64,000 nt of DNA from Citrobacter sp. wls619 (GCF_005281345.1 NZ_SZXJ01000098.1:62001-126000), one strand, 5' to 3'. Positions 1 through 9,335 are shown, counted from the stretch's first letter. Notes: generated by a model from the sequence alone, not told the origin. Made by a program: numbers and translations.

Positions 1-160
1 GCTGCTGCGCCACGCCGCGTAAAATTGCGCGATGCTGTAATGCAGAATGCAGCACCAGCACCACCAGCGGGATAACGCTCATGGCCACAGCCAGCCAGAC
101 ATACAAGGCGTAACCGCCCATCGCGAAAAAATCACTCCATGATGCAAATGCAGGGGTCAT
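1..160 (-). CDS. ccmD: Haem exporter subunit CcmD (partial, cut by window start)
   Basis: This is the N-terminal 53 codons of CcmD, the small single-span inner-membrane subunit of the CcmABCD haem-handling complex; it helps release haem-loaded CcmE. The translation begins MTPAFASWSDFFAMGGYAL, followed by a hydrophobic span (about residues 18-38) and a basic stretch (HRAILRGVAQQ), as in E. coli CcmD of about 69 residues. Its ATG overlaps the ccmC stop codon in an ATGA at 157-160, so the two are translationally coupled. The C-terminus lies outside the window. Confidence 0.93.
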   Translation of the reverse strand, partial: MTPAFASWSDFFAMGGYALYVWLAVAMSVIPLVVLVLHSALQHRAILRGVAQQ

Positions 161-894
161 TGGCGGCCTCTTTTTAAGATCAGTTCGCTCACCCATGGGC
201 GGCGTTTTTCCATCATCAAAATCAGGTTACGCATGCGCATCAGCGCCAGCGTGACAAACAGTAACAGATAACCGACGATCGCCAGGCGCAGCGGCGTACG
301 CATCGCCGGATCAATACTCTGCTGCATGCGGGTCGACCCCTGGTGCAACGTATTCCACCACTCGACCGAATAGTGGATAATCGGTAAGTTCACGACGCCA
401 ATCAGTACCAGAATACCGGCAGCACGTCCCGCCATGCGGCGATCATCAAAGGCATGCCACAGCGCAATGGCACCAACATAGAGAAACAACAGCACCAGCT
501 CAGAAGTGAGTCGGGCATCCCAGACCCACCAGGTTCCCCACATTGGTTTTCCCCATGCAGAGCCCGTCACCAGTGCAATAAAGGTAAACACTGCGCCAAT
601 CGGCGCCATCGCTGCCAGCGCCAGATTGGCCATTTTCATCTGCCAGACCAGGCCGATAAATGCGGCAACCGCCATCGACGCATAAATACCCATCGACCAG
701 ATTGCCGCCGGGACGTGCAGATAGATGATGCGATAGCTCTGCCCCTGCTGATAATCCGCTGGCGCGAAGCCAAATCCCCAAACCCATCCTGTTACCAGTA
801 CCACTGCGCTGGCAATCGCCAGCCATGGGATAAACCAGCCACAGATCTGATAGAGACGTGGGGGCATCGCCAGTTGATGAAGTGTTTTCCACAT
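157..894 (-). CDS. ccmC: Haem exporter permease CcmC
   Basis: CcmC is an integral inner-membrane protein that passes haem to the periplasmic chaperone CcmE during cytochrome c maturation (System I). The 245 residues hold about six membrane segments and the tryptophan-rich WWD signature (WGTWWVWDARLTSELVL, about residues 121-137) that contacts haem. Length matches the E. coli protein. It lies downstream of ccmB, from which it is separated by 88 bp containing a REP-like palindrome, and overlaps ccmD by 4 bp. It supports the haem proteins NapB and NapC encoded upstream in the same direction. Confidence 0.97.
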   Translation of the reverse strand: MWKTLHQLAMPPRLYQICGWFIPWLAIASAVVLVTGWVWGFGFAPADYQQGQSYRIIYLHVPAAIWSMGIYASMAVAAFIGLVWQMKMANLALAAMAPIGAVFTFIALVTGSAWGKPMWGTWWVWDARLTSELVLLFLYVGAIALWHAFDDRRMAGRAAGILVLIGVVNLPIIHYSVEWWNTLHQGSTRMQQSIDPAMRTPLRLAIVGYLLLFVTLALMRMRNLILMMEKRRPWVSELILKRGRQ

Positions 895-936
895 AGTTCA
901 GTCACCAGACTCAATAAATTAGTAAATTTCCGTTTT

Positions 937-968
937 ACCGGAGGGCGGCTTCGCCATGTCCGGCCCAC
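937..968. repeat. REP-like palindrome between ccmB and ccmC
   Basis: The gap between ccmB and ccmC contains an imperfect palindrome with the REP core ccggagggcggcttcgcc followed by a GTCCGGC arm. Single REP units of this form in enterobacteria fold in mRNA and can protect upstream message from exonucleases. Here it splits an otherwise overlapping ccm gene string. Confidence 0.7.
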
Positions 969-982
969 AAGTCATATCTGCG

Positions 983-1642
983 CTATTGCACGCTGATACG
1001 TAACGCCGCCGCCGTCGCAAAGGGACTTAATGTGGCGCTTCCTACCAGTAGAGCGCCAAGAATCGCCATATACCCTTCAACGGGTAAGTGCATCGAGGCG
1101 GCGTCCATCGCAGCGGTCGCAAAAATCAGTAAGGGAATGGTTAACGGGAGTACCAGCACGCTCAGCAGCACGCCACCGCGTTTTAACCCCACCGTCAGTC
1201 CCACGCCCGGCGCGCCGAGAAAACCCAGCGTCGGCGTTCCAAGCAGCAACGTCAGCGCCATAATTTGCCAACCATACATATCCATGCCCAGCAGCAGCGC
1301 CACCAGCGGCGAGAGGATCAGCAGCGGCAAACCTGTTACAAACCAGTGCGCCATCACCTTCGCCAGCACCACGGCCGGTAGCGGCAATGGCAGCAGCATC
1401 AATTGTTCGAGGCTGCCATCCTGTAGGTCATCCCGAAATAAACGTTCCAGCGCCAGTAATGATGCCAGCAATGCGGCAACCCAGATAATGCCCGGTGCAA
1501 TACGCGCCAGCAGCTGTGGCTCCGGCCCAATACTGAGCGGGAACAGCGTTATGACGATCAGGAAGAACCATAACGGATTGGCGATCTCTGCACTATGACG
1601 GAACGCAACCCGCAGTTCTAAACGGAAGATTTGCCACATCAT
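983..1642 (-). CDS. ccmB: Haem exporter permease CcmB
   Basis: CcmB is the membrane subunit of the CcmAB ABC transporter, which powers release of holo-CcmE from CcmC/CcmD. The 219 residues form about six hydrophobic segments and contain the family stretch [20 protein letters not shown]. The gene overlaps ccmA by an ATGA (1639-1642). The start gives [16 protein letters not shown], as in other enterobacteria. It is part of the nap-ccm gene string. Confidence 0.97.
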   Translation of the reverse strand: MMWQIFRLELRVAFRHSAEIANPLWFFLIVITLFPLSIGPEPQLLARIAPGIIWVAALLASLLALERLFRDDLQDGSLEQLMLLPLPLPAVVLAKVMAHWFVTGLPLLILSPLVALLLGMDMYGWQIMALTLLLGTPTLGFLGAPGVGLTVGLKRGGVLLSVLVLPLTIPLLIFATAAMDAASMHLPVEGYMAILGALLVGSATLSPFATAAALRISVQ

Positions 1643-2250
1643 TGCGCGACCCTCTCGCTGGTCAGCGCAATACGTCGCACTTTATCGGTCTCAACACCCA
1701 GAGGCTGGTGCGTGGTAAGGATCACAATACCACCCTGCTCTGTATGCTGTGCCATGCGCTGAGTCAGTCGCTCAACGCCGTGCACATCAATTGCCGTAAA
1801 GGGTTCATCGAGGATCCACAGTCGCGCGCGGGTCAGCCAGAGGCGAGCCAGTGCTACGCGCCGCTGTTGTCCGGCGGAGAGTTGATTAACAGGAATATCT
1901 TCATATCCGGCGAGACCTGCCTGCGCCAGCGCCGCCAGACAATCACCATCGTGATGAAAAAACCGCAGATTCTCCAACGCCGAAAGCCGGGTTTTTATCC
2001 CCGGCTGATGTCCGATCCACAGTAGTTCCTGATGGTAGCTGTCCCGCACCTGGTGCAGCGCTTTCCCTTGCCAGCAAACCTCTCCGGCGTCAGGACGAGC
2101 CAGCCCGGTAAGCAACCGCAGCAGGGTGGTTTTCCCTGCGCCATTACTCCCGGTAATTTGTACCCATTCCCCTGCATTGACGCGAAATGACAGATCGCTA
2201 AACAGTATTCTGTCATCTCGCTCGCAGAGCAGTTCTCTGGCCTCAAGCAT
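1639..2250 (-). CDS. ccmA: Haem exporter ATP-binding protein CcmA
   Basis: CcmA is the cytoplasmic ATPase of the CcmAB(CD) complex. Its 203 residues show Walker A (GSNGAGKTT, residues 34-42), the ABC signature LSAGQQRR (about 130), Walker B (LWILDEP, about 150) and the H-loop (TTHQP). Energy from ATP is used to release haem-CcmE from CcmC rather than to move haem itself. It begins 19 bp after the napC stop, so it is probably read through from the nap promoter as in E. coli, where ccm is distal to nap. Confidence 0.98.
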   Translation of the reverse strand: MLEARELLCERDDRILFSDLSFRVNAGEWVQITGSNGAGKTTLLRLLTGLARPDAGEVCWQGKALHQVRDSYHQELLWIGHQPGIKTRLSALENLRFFHHDGDCLAALAQAGLAGYEDIPVNQLSAGQQRRVALARLWLTRARLWILDEPFTAIDVHGVERLTQRMAQHTEQGGIVILTTHQPLGVETDKVRRIALTSERVAQ

Positions 2251-2269
2251 CCTGATTATTTACATCCTG

Positions 2270-2872
2270 TTAAAAGCCCGGTTTGACTTCGCGCATATCA
2301 GGCAGTTTGTGGGCTATCCCTTTATGACAGTCAATACAGGTTTGCCCTTCTTTCACGGCCTGGTCATGCATTTTAGCCGCTACGCCTTTCTGGGCGGTTA
2401 AATCCATAAACTCGAAGTTGTGACAGTTCCGACACTCTTGCGAATTATTGTCTTTCATACGCCGCCATTCATTTTGCGCCATCGATAAACGGTGGTCTTC
2501 AAATTTTTGCGGTGTATCTATCAACCCCAGTGCTTTCGCGTACAGCTCCTTGCTGGCCTTGATTTTGCGGATCATTTTCGGACCCCACTCATGAGGGACG
2601 TGGCAATCAGGGCAAGTCGCGCGCACACCGCTGCGGTTGTTGTAGTGTACGGTTTCCATATATTCCTGGTATACCGTGTTGCGCATTTCGTGACAGCTAA
2701 TGCAGAACTCTTCAGTATTGGCCTTTTCCATACCGGTATTAAAGCCGCCCCAGAAAATAATGCCGCCCACAAAGCCGATTAACAACAGCGTGCCGAGCGC
2801 CAGACGGCTGGGGCGACGCCACCATTGCCAGACGCGCTTAATCCAGCCTGGTTTACGGTTAGAATTTTCCAT
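2270..2872 (-). CDS. napC: Tetrahaem cytochrome c NapC
   Basis: NapC is a membrane-anchored NapC/NirT-family cytochrome that oxidises quinol and passes electrons to the periplasmic NapAB nitrate reductase. The 200-residue protein has one N-terminal membrane anchor (about residues 24-44, LGTLLLIGFVGGIIFWGGF) and four CXXCH haem sites: CISCH, CPDCH, CRNCH and CIDCH. It is separated from napB by a 145-bp palindromic element, whereas enterobacterial nap genes are normally abutting. Haem attachment depends on the ccm genes just downstream. Confidence 0.98.
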   Translation of the reverse strand: MENSNRKPGWIKRVWQWWRRPSRLALGTLLLIGFVGGIIFWGGFNTGMEKANTEEFCISCHEMRNTVYQEYMETVHYNNRSGVRATCPDCHVPHEWGPKMIRKIKASKELYAKALGLIDTPQKFEDHRLSMAQNEWRRMKDNNSQECRNCHNFEFMDLTAQKGVAAKMHDQAVKEGQTCIDCHKGIAHKLPDMREVKPGF

Positions 2873-2883
2873 AATGACCTCCC

Positions 2884-3028
2884 GAGCCTATTCCAGTAGG
2901 CGTAAATTGTTGCAGCCAGTTTGGACACGGACAGCGCGGAACAACCGGAGCGTACATACAGTACGTGAGGACTGTGAGCACTGCCCTGGTCCGAAATGGC
3001 AAATAAAATAGCCTAATGGGACAGGCTC
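2884..3028. repeat. MITE-like palindromic element between napB and napC
   Basis: A 145-bp block fills the space between napB and napC. Its ends are imperfect inverted repeats, gagcctattccagtaggc (2884-2901) and gcctaatgggacaggctc (3011-3028). The interior continues the imperfect symmetry: ccagtttggac... near 2919 pairs with ...gtccgaaatgg near 2990-3000. It abuts the napB stop codon exactly and leaves both genes intact. It resembles a non-autonomous miniature inverted-repeat element, but I cannot name its family with certainty. Confidence 0.7.
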
Positions 3029-3478
3029 TCATTTCCCGTAACCTTTCGAGGGGGTAAAGGTATTTTCAACAATCGGTGCCGCATCAGCCTGCGGGACATG
3101 ACACTGCAGGCAGAAGTAACGACGCGGAGCGACTTCAGCCAGTACCTTGCCGTTGCTGTCCATAAAGTGCGTCGGGCTGATACGCGGTGCACCGGTGGTG
3201 CGGTAGCTTTCAACACCGTGACACTGCAGGCAACGGTTGGTATTGGTCGTCACCTGGTAGCCGTCAACACTGTGCGGAACCATCGGTGGCTGATTCACAT
3301 AATTCAGCGGCATACGCTCCTGCTCTTTCGGCATGCGAATCGCCCCTTCCTGTGTCCCTGAGACTTCCGGTGACTGGCTCAGATCCACTCCGTTTGCAGC
3401 CCAAACGGCCCCACTGACTACCAGGGCCAGCGCGGCTGTCCATTGACTCAGCGCTTTAATCAGGTCATGGCTTTTCAT
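3029..3478 (-). CDS. napB: Dihaem cytochrome c NapB, nitrate reductase small subunit
   Basis: NapB is the periplasmic electron-transfer subunit that hands electrons from NapC to the molybdenum subunit NapA. The 149-residue precursor begins with a Sec signal peptide (hydrophobic core ALALVVSGAVWA, cleavage after about residue 27) and has two CXXCH sites, CLQCHGVES and CLQCHVPQ. The ending PSKGYGK matches E. coli NapB. A Shine-Dalgarno gggag lies 9 bases before the ATG. Repeats flank it on both sides: an ERIC upstream and a MITE-like element downstream. Confidence 0.98.
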   Translation of the reverse strand: MKSHDLIKALSQWTAALALVVSGAVWAANGVDLSQSPEVSGTQEGAIRMPKEQERMPLNYVNQPPMVPHSVDGYQVTTNTNRCLQCHGVESYRTTGAPRISPTHFMDSNGKVLAEVAPRRYFCLQCHVPQADAAPIVENTFTPSKGYGK

Positions 3479-3502
3479 TGTTTAGCTCCCGAACTCCATC
3501 GC

Positions 3503-3628
3503 ATTTACACTTCATCCTTTAAGCTGCCTCTTTGTTGGCTGCGCTCCGAAACCCCAGTCACATAGTTACTATGCTCCCGGGGATTTCCTCACTTGCCGCC
3601 GCGATGCATCTCAAATGATTTTGTGTAT
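3503..3628. repeat. ERIC element spanning the napH 3' end and the napH-napB gap
   Basis: This 126-bp palindromic element matches the enterobacterial repetitive intergenic consensus in layout and sequence: gttggctgcg, the central ccccagtcac...gggg arm, cctcacttgccgcc, and a degenerate terminal pair (atttacac / ttgtgtat). The usual ERIC length is about 127 bp. It occupies the napH-napB spacer and enters the end of napH, supplying the last five sense codons and the stop (3611-3628). Confidence 0.9.
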
Positions 3629-4462
3629 CGTTATTGTAAAAACATCCTCAGAACAGACATCCACACAGCGACCGCAGGCCATGCAATCGCGACTGGTCAC
3701 CTGCACCGGGCTTTGCTCATCCAGCACCGGCGCACGTAGCACATGCGGTTCCGGGCAAACATGAAAACAATCCATACAGCGGTTACATCTCTGACGTTCT
3801 TTTGCCGATACGGTTAATGCACCTTTACTACCCAATACGCCATACAGCGCACCCAGGGGGCAGAGATGTCCGCACCAGCCATGCTCAACAACCAGTAAAT
3901 CAAATAAAAACAGCGCGAGAATAAGCAGCGCCCCGCTGCCAAAGCCCATTACCAGGCTACGTCCCAGCAAAGAGACCGGATTTATCCATTCCCATAGCAG
4001 CGTGCCTGTCAGGGCAGAGCCGACCAGGATAACCACCAGCAGGACGTACCGTATATGGCGCGGCAAAGTTGCAGACTGATTCAGGTCAAATCTTCTGCGC
4101 AGCCAGCTCGCCAAATCAGTAACCGGATTCATCGGGCAGACCCAACTACAAAACAGTCGCTTACCTGCAAGGGCATACAGAACCGTAATAATGGCGGCCC
4201 CTGTTAACGCAACTGTTGCGGGCAGGTGCCCGCTGGCCAGGCTTTGCAGGGTGATCAGCGGATCGGTTAACGGAATGGTATCCAGCAACAGGCTGCTGCT
4301 GTAATTACCATGCAGGATCCACACCCCCAGCCACGGACCGCTGAGAAACATTGCCAGAACCAGAAACTGGCTCAGACGACGCAACACCAGCCAGCGATGG
4401 CTCCGCCACCAACCTTTTTTCGCTTGTGCTTCACGCCCCGCATCACGTTTACGATTTGCCAT
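3611..4462 (-). CDS. napH: Quinol dehydrogenase membrane component NapH
   Basis: NapH is the membrane half of the NapGH quinol dehydrogenase, which donates electrons to periplasmic nitrate reduction. Its 283 residues contain about four membrane spans, the CX3CP motifs CSWVCPMNP and CGHLCPLGA, and two C-terminal 4Fe-4S motifs ([14 protein letters not shown] and [14 protein letters not shown]). The start overlaps napG by 14 bp. The C-terminus is unusual: the last residues, IHKII, and the stop codon come from an inserted ERIC, replacing the short tail of E. coli NapH. The Fe-S domains are complete, so the protein should work. Confidence 0.97.
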   Translation of the reverse strand: MANRKRDAGREAQAKKGWWRSHRWLVLRRLSQFLVLAMFLSGPWLGVWILHGNYSSSLLLDTIPLTDPLITLQSLASGHLPATVALTGAAIITVLYALAGKRLFCSWVCPMNPVTDLASWLRRRFDLNQSATLPRHIRYVLLVVILVGSALTGTLLWEWINPVSLLGRSLVMGFGSGALLILALFLFDLLVVEHGWCGHLCPLGALYGVLGSKGALTVSAKERQRCNRCMDCFHVCPEPHVLRAPVLDEQSPVQVTSRDCMACGRCVDVCSEDVFTITIHKII

Positions 4463-5144
4463 TGTTCCCCTCCAGCCAACCGAAGCGGTAATGGTGTCCC
4501 AACTCCCCTTTCGCCAGCGACAGCGGCAACACTTTTATTGCCGGCTGTTCCAGTACGCAGACTTTTTCGCATTTACCGCAGCCAGTACAGGCATCGCTAT
4601 GCACGGTTGGAATAAACCGCGCATGCTTACCGGTACGCATGTTGCGATCCAACTCCAGGGTGATGGCCTCATCGATTTTCGGGCACTCGCGATAGCAAAC
4701 GTCGCAACGCAATCCCTGATAGTTAAGGCAGTTCTCGTGATCCAACAACACCGCCAGCCCCATGCGTGAATCGTCAATAGACTCGATCTCCCTGTCCAAC
4801 GCGCCGCTGGGGCAAACTTTGGCGCACGGAATGTCTTCACACATCTCGCAGGGGATGTCGCGAGCGACAAAATAGGGTGTTCCGGCCGCCAGCCCGGAGG
4901 CCAGCGTTGCCAGTTTCAGCGTGTCGTACGGGCAAGCCTGGACGCACTGACCACAGCGCACGCAGGCGCTGGCAAATGCGTCCTCACTCAGCGCCCCAGG
5001 CGGGCGCAGCCGCACGCCTGTTGCGCGTGCGGTTTGCTGTTGCAACCCCAGCGCCACGCCAACGACAGCCAGCCCGCCCGCTGCGCGAACCATGTCGCGC
5101 AGAAAGCGGCGGCGGCCATTTTGGGGTTTTGCTGACCGGGACAT
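4449..5144 (-). CDS. napG: Ferredoxin-type quinol dehydrogenase subunit NapG
   Basis: NapG is a periplasmic iron-sulfur protein that pairs with NapH to pass electrons from quinols towards NapAB. The 231-residue precursor carries a twin-arginine signal ([14 protein letters not shown], about residues 11-24) and four 4Fe-4S cysteine clusters, starting with [12 protein letters not shown] and ending with [11 protein letters not shown]. It starts 6 bp after the napA stop and overlaps napH, consistent with coupled expression. Confidence 0.98.
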   Translation of the reverse strand: MSRSAKPQNGRRRFLRDMVRAAGGLAVVGVALGLQQQTARATGVRLRPPGALSEDAFASACVRCGQCVQACPYDTLKLATLASGLAAGTPYFVARDIPCEMCEDIPCAKVCPSGALDREIESIDDSRMGLAVLLDHENCLNYQGLRCDVCYRECPKIDEAITLELDRNMRTGKHARFIPTVHSDACTGCGKCEKVCVLEQPAIKVLPLSLAKGELGHHYRFGWLEGNNGKS

Positions 5145-5150
5145 AACGCG

Positions 5151-7637
5151 TTACACCTTCGCCAGTTTCACAGCGCACTTCTTGAAATCCGTCTCTTTAG
5201 AGAGCGGATCCGTCGCATCCAGCGTCAGGTTGTTCACCAGCTGCGCGGCGTCGAAGAACGGCATGTACACCAGCCCCTGCGGCGGACGGTTGCGGCCGCG
5301 TGTTTCAACAATCGAAATCACTTCACCACGACGGGAAACCACTTTGACCTTGTCGCCACGGCGCAGATCGCGCGCTTTCGCGTCCAGCGGATGGATAAAC
5401 AGTACCGCCTCCGGGAACGCACGGTGCAGTTCCGGTACGCGGCGCGTCATGCTGCCGGTGTGCCAGTGTTCCAGCACGCGACCGGTGGAAAGCCACAGAT
5501 CATATTCTTTATCCGGTGCTTCAGCCGCCGGTTCAAATGGCAGTGCGAAGATGACAGCTTTCCCATCCGGTTTGCCGTAGAACTTGTAGCTTTCACCCGC
5601 CTTCACGTACGGATCGTTGCCTTCGCTGTAGCGCCACTGAGTCTCCTTACCATCGACCACCGGCCAGCGTAACCCGCGCGCCTTGTGGTAATCATCGAAC
5701 GGAGCAAGATCGTGTCCGTGTCCGCGACCAAACCAGGCATACTCTTCGAACAGACCTTTTTGCAGGTAGAAACCGAGTTCGCGAGATTCATCGTTCAGTT
5801 GATCTTCAGCCAGTTCGCTGACCGGGAATTTCGTTACCGCAGGGGTGGCGAACAGCACGTCATACAACGTCTTACCGCGCAGCTCGGGTTTCTTCGCCAG
5901 CAGTTCCTCCGGCCAGACGTCTTCCGTTTTGAATCGGCGGGCAAACTGCACCATCTGCCACAGGTCAGATTTCGCTTCGCCCGGTGCTTTAATTTGCTGG
6001 CGCCAGAACTGAGTACGGCGTTCGGCGTTACCGTAAGCCCCTTCTTTCTCTACCCACATCGCTGTTGGCAGGATCAGGTCGGCCGCCAGAGCACTGACCG
6101 TCGGGTACGGATCGGAAACGATGATAAAGTTGCGCGGATCGCGCCAGCCAGGCATACGCTCTTCGTTGATGTTCGGCCCAGCCTGCATGTTGTTGTTACA
6201 CATCACCCAGTAGACATTGAGCTTGCCATCTTTCAGCGCACGATCCTGCGCCACAGCATGCAGACCGACTTTCGCCGGGATGGTCCCCGCCGGAATGTTC
6301 CAGTGTTTTTCACAGATATCGCGGTGTTTCTCGTTCGTCACCACCATGTCCGCAGGCAGACGGTGAGAGAAGGTCCCGACTTCACGCGCAGTACCACAAG
6401 CAGAAGGCTGACCCGTCAGCGAGAATGGGCCGCAGCCTGGCTGAGAAATTTTACCGGTCAGCAGGTGCAGGTTATAGACCAGGTTGTTCGCCCATACGCC
6501 ACGGGTATGCTGGTTAAAGCCCATCGTCCAGTAGGAGATGACTTTCTTCTTCGGATCGGCATACAGCTGTGCCAGCTGTTCCAGCTGATCTTTTGGCACG
6601 CCGGTCATTTCTGCGGTTTTGTCCAGCGTATATTCCGCAACAAACGCTTTGTACTCTTCAAAGCTGATCGGTTCAGAGGCGTCAGAACCTGGGTTTTTCG
6701 CCGCTTTTTCCAGCGGATGGGTAGGACGTAAACCGTAGCCGATATCCGTCGCCCCTTTACGCAGGTTAACGTGCTTGCTAAAGAAGTCCTGATTTATCGC
6801 ATTGTTTTGAATGATATAGTTTGCGATGTAGTTGAGGATCACCAGGTCGCTTTGCGGCGTAAAGACGATGCCGTTATCCGCCAGCTCAAAGCTACGATGC
6901 TGGAAGGTTGAGAGAACGGCGACGTTGACGTTAGGATCGGACAGACGACGGTTGGTAATGCGCGACCACAGGATCGGGTGCATTTCCGCCATATTCGCGC
7001 CCCACAGGACGAAAGCATCCGCATGCTCAATATCGTCATAGCAGCCCATCGGCTCATCCATACCAAAGGTACGCATAAAGCCCACAACGGCTGACGCCAT
7101 GCAGTGACGCGCGTTCGGATCGATGTTGTTCGAACGGAAACCGGCTTTGAACAGTTTTGCGGCAGCGTAGCCTTCCCAGATGGTCCACTGACCGGAGCCA
7201 AACATACCAATAGCATCCGGCCCTTTCTCTTTCAGAGACGCTTTAAACTTCTCTTCCATCACGTCAAAGGCCTGGTCCCAGCTAATCGGGGTGAATTCGC
7301 CTTCTTTGTGGTATTTGCCGTCTTTCATGCGCAGCATCGGCTGCGTTAAACGGTCTTTTCCGTACATGATTTTCGGCAGGAAATAACCTTTAATGCAGTT
7401 AAGCCCACGGTTAACCGGCGCATCAGGATCGCCCTGACATGCCACAACACGTCCTTGCTGGGTTCCTACCAATACGCCACAACCCGTACCACAGAATCGG
7501 CACGGGGCTTTGTCCCATTTGATCGCTTCTTGCTGACCGACTACCGCACGGGCAACGCCCGGCACGCTTAACCCGGCAGCCGCCGCAGCGGCCGCAACGG
7601 CGTTAGCTTTCATAAAGCTACGACGACTGAGTTTCAT
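5151..7637 (-). CDS. napA: Periplasmic nitrate reductase catalytic subunit NapA
   Basis: NapA reduces nitrate to nitrite in the periplasm using a bis-MGD molybdenum cofactor and one 4Fe-4S cluster. The 828-residue precursor has a Tat signal (SRRSFMK, with cleavage near ARA at residue 31). Cluster cysteines are at positions 46, 49, 53 and 81. The conserved Mo-ligand cysteine is at about 179 (ARHCMASAV). Length equals E. coli NapA. Its ATG overlaps the napD stop in an ATGA (7634-7637), and NapD binds this signal peptide before export. Confidence 0.99.
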   Translation of the reverse strand: MKLSRRSFMKANAVAAAAAAAGLSVPGVARAVVGQQEAIKWDKAPCRFCGTGCGVLVGTQQGRVVACQGDPDAPVNRGLNCIKGYFLPKIMYGKDRLTQPMLRMKDGKYHKEGEFTPISWDQAFDVMEEKFKASLKEKGPDAIGMFGSGQWTIWEGYAAAKLFKAGFRSNNIDPNARHCMASAVVGFMRTFGMDEPMGCYDDIEHADAFVLWGANMAEMHPILWSRITNRRLSDPNVNVAVLSTFQHRSFELADNGIVFTPQSDLVILNYIANYIIQNNAINQDFFSKHVNLRKGATDIGYGLRPTHPLEKAAKNPGSDASEPISFEEYKAFVAEYTLDKTAEMTGVPKDQLEQLAQLYADPKKKVISYWTMGFNQHTRGVWANNLVYNLHLLTGKISQPGCGPFSLTGQPSACGTAREVGTFSHRLPADMVVTNEKHRDICEKHWNIPAGTIPAKVGLHAVAQDRALKDGKLNVYWVMCNNNMQAGPNINEERMPGWRDPRNFIIVSDPYPTVSALAADLILPTAMWVEKEGAYGNAERRTQFWRQQIKAPGEAKSDLWQMVQFARRFKTEDVWPEELLAKKPELRGKTLYDVLFATPAVTKFPVSELAEDQLNDESRELGFYLQKGLFEEYAWFGRGHGHDLAPFDDYHKARGLRWPVVDGKETQWRYSEGNDPYVKAGESYKFYGKPDGKAVIFALPFEPAAEAPDKEYDLWLSTGRVLEHWHTGSMTRRVPELHRAFPEAVLFIHPLDAKARDLRRGDKVKVVSRRGEVISIVETRGRNRPPQGLVYMPFFDAAQLVNNLTLDATDPLSKETDFKKCAVKLAKV

Positions 7638-7897
7638 GGTGTTTCCTCACCTTGCTCATCCTGCTGGTGATAAACCAGCGACACCGCCAGCACGCCCGCA
7701 ACGTTGCGCACTGACTCAATTGTTTTCATTAGCGTTTCACTATGCTCAGCTTCGACCACCACAATCAGCTGACCGCTTTCCACATCGCTGAGTGCAACGT
7801 CGCAACCCGCAAACGAACGTAACTGCGTGGCGATATCGCTGATGTGCTGACTTTTGGCCTGAACGACCAGGCTGCAGACCTGCCAGTTAGTGTCCAT
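7634..7897 (-). CDS. napD: NapA signal-binding chaperone NapD
   Basis: NapD is a small cytoplasmic chaperone that binds the Tat signal of NapA and holds back its export until the cofactor is inserted. I place the start at 7897, giving 87 residues beginning [16 protein letters not shown], which matches the E. coli length and N-terminus. A longer in-frame reading to 8086 exists but only runs through napF in another frame. It overlaps napF by 11 bp and napA by 4 bp. Confidence 0.96.
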   Translation of the reverse strand: MDTNWQVCSLVVQAKSQHISDIATQLRSFAGCDVALSDVESGQLIVVVEAEHSETLMKTIESVRNVAGVLAVSLVYHQQDEQGEETP

Positions 7898-8378
7898 GGT
7901 TGTACTCCGCATTAATGGCTGATACCGGACAGATAGCGACACACGCGCCGCATCCGTTACAGGCCTGATTGTCGAGCTGTGGCTGATAAATACCGGACAG
8001 CGTGGGACGAAATGTAATGGCCATGGGTTCACAGCTATCCTGACAGCGATGGCATTCAACGGACTGATACGCGAGACAGTTGTCACCGATCGAAAAATTC
8101 AGATCCCATGCCCTGGTGTGGCGCGGAAGAAAAAGTGATTCGGGACAGGCCTCTGCGCAGGCGTAACAAAAGCTGCATTCGCCGTGTTTGAAATTTACGT
8201 TTGGATAACCGCCCTGGCCTCGCTGCAGGATGTCGGTTTCACACGCCTGGATGCAGGCGTCACAACGGAGGCAATTGGCCAGAAAGTGAGAGTCTTCCTT
8301 GCTCCACGGCGGACGAATCCCCGCGTTGGCTTTACGCCAACTGCCTGTCAACATGCCTCGACGGGATAAATCAACCAT
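7887..8378 (-). CDS. napF: Ferredoxin-type protein NapF
   Basis: NapF is a cytoplasmic iron-sulfur protein that interacts with NapA and is thought to aid its maturation before Tat export. The 163 residues carry three ferredoxin-type cysteine groups: CLRCDACIQACE, CSFCYACAEACPES and CNGCGACVAICPVS. A further pair, CHRCQDSCEP, lies in between. It is the first gene of the nap operon, about 80 bp downstream of the predicted transcription start. Confidence 0.97.
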   Translation of the reverse strand: MVDLSRRGMLTGSWRKANAGIRPPWSKEDSHFLANCLRCDACIQACETDILQRGQGGYPNVNFKHGECSFCYACAEACPESLFLPRHTRAWDLNFSIGDNCLAYQSVECHRCQDSCEPMAITFRPTLSGIYQPQLDNQACNGCGACVAICPVSAINAEYNHGH

Positions 8379-8458
8379 GACATTGTCCTTCCATAATGAC
8401 GCTCTCCCTCGGCGGGTTGAACGACAATAAAAAACGCACTATTTATGAGTAGTTATTT

Positions 8459-8530
8459 TTAACCGTAAGATATTTCAGGATGTGTTAGAGGTGCATACCC
8501 CAATTGGGGTAAATGCTGTTGCCGGATCAA
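8459..8530 (-). promoter_or_regulatory. nap operon promoter with NarP/NarL and FNR sites
   Basis: A perfect NarP-type 7-2-7 inverted repeat, TACCCCAATTGGGGTA, lies at 8496-8511 (centre 8503.5). An FNR-like site, tgttgccggatcaa, lies at 8517-8530 (centre 8523.5). The 20-bp centre-to-centre distance equals that known for the E. coli nap promoter (NarP at -44.5, FNR at -64.5). This predicts a start near 8459, and a matching -10 hexamer TATCTT (reverse strand, 8467-8472) sits at -13 to -8. Anaerobic and nitrate induction is therefore expected. The start site itself is inferred. Confidence 0.82.
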
Positions 8531-8706
8531 AAGAGTGTTGAGTTGGCGGGGAAAAGTGCGCTTTTGCTCACATTTCAATGAGTTATATAATGAATTATAT
8601 AACGAAAGCATGGAACAGAGAATAATCTCATAATTCAGATAATTCCTGGCATTTATCGCTGCACAAATTCTAAACCTTTAATTAATGCACTTAAAATATA
8701 AGTAAA

Positions 8707-8735
8707 TTTAGATTAATAGACGATATGAATATGCT
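8707..8735 (+). promoter_or_regulatory. Candidate eco promoter
   Basis: A TTTAGA hexamer (8707-8712) and TATGCT (8730-8735) are separated by 17 bp, 44 bp upstream of the eco start codon. This fits a weak sigma-70 promoter. The rest of the 400-bp nap-eco spacer, outside this and the nap control region, shows only AT-rich sequence. Confidence 0.35.
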
Positions 8736-8779
8736 AACCTGCCCTGGATACGTTCATAAGACAGAAGAAAGGAAACACT

Positions 8780-9289
8780 GTGAACAATAAGATGAAGACA
8801 ATTGTCCCTGCCGTACTCTTTGCCGCCTTCGCCAGCACCACTGCGTGGGCGACAACCACCGATGCCAGCGCTCAGCCGCTGGAAAAAGTCGCCCCTTATC
8901 CTAAAGCGGACAAGGGAATGAAGCGTCAGGTTATTCAGCTTACTCCTGAGAAAGATGAATCTACTCTGAAAGTAGAACTGCTGATCGGACAAACGCTGGA
9001 AGTTGATTGCAACAAACATCGCCTTGGCGGAGAACTGGACAGCAAAACGCTGGAAGGTTGGGGTTATGACTACTATGTATTCGACAAAGTCACTTCTCCG
9101 GTTTCAACCATGATGGCCTGCCCGGACGGCAAGAAAGAGAAGAAATTCATCACCGCGTATCTGGGTGAAGACGGTATGCTGCGTTACAACAGCAAATTAC
9201 CGATTGTGGTCTACACCCCGGAAAACGTGGAGGTGAAATACCGCATCTGGAAAGCAGAAGATAAGATTCAGGACGCCGTCGTGCGATAA
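8780..9289 (+). CDS. eco: Ecotin, periplasmic serine protease inhibitor
   Basis: Ecotin is a dimeric periplasmic inhibitor of trypsin-fold serine proteases such as trypsin, chymotrypsin and neutrophil elastase. The protein has a signal peptide (cleavage near TTAWA, about residue 24) and the reactive loop [10 protein letters not shown] with its P1 methionine and disulfide cysteine. I use GTG at 8780 because AAGGAAA lies about 7 bases upstream; the ATG at 8792 (MKTIVPAV, the usual N-terminus) has no Shine-Dalgarno but also gives a good signal peptide. A hairpin terminator follows. Confidence 0.96.
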   Translation: MNNKMKTIVPAVLFAAFASTTAWATTTDASAQPLEKVAPYPKADKGMKRQVIQLTPEKDESTLKVELLIGQTLEVDCNKHRLGGELDSKTLEGWGYDYYVFDKVTSPVSTMMACPDGKKEKKFITAYLGEDGMLRYNSKLPIVVYTPENVEVKYRIWKAEDKIQDAVVR

Positions 9290-9300
9290 GTGAGAATGTG

Positions 9301-9335
9301 CCGGATGGCGGCGTACCGCCATCCGGCCTTTTTTT
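9301..9335. terminator. Terminator between eco and mqo
   Basis: A perfect 11-bp stem (ccggatggcgg / ccgccatccgg) with a four-base loop is followed by a T-rich run on the plus strand. It ends eco and, being symmetric, may also act on the convergent mqo, whose stop codon overlaps its edge. The stem also resembles a REP core. Confidence 0.88.

Noticed and set aside
454..996. 180-codon open frame on the plus strand opposite ccmC
   Set aside because: It is the complement of a well-recognised ccmC gene, with a composition unlike a real protein and no start signal.
3490..3630. ERIC read as a possible CRISPR or phage element
   Set aside because: It is a single copy with the length, central palindrome and terminal repeats of ERIC; there are no repeat-spacer units.
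5685..6731. 348-codon plus-strand frame opposite napA
   Set aside because: Antisense to a highly conserved gene; long antisense frames arise from its codon usage. No domain is recognisable.
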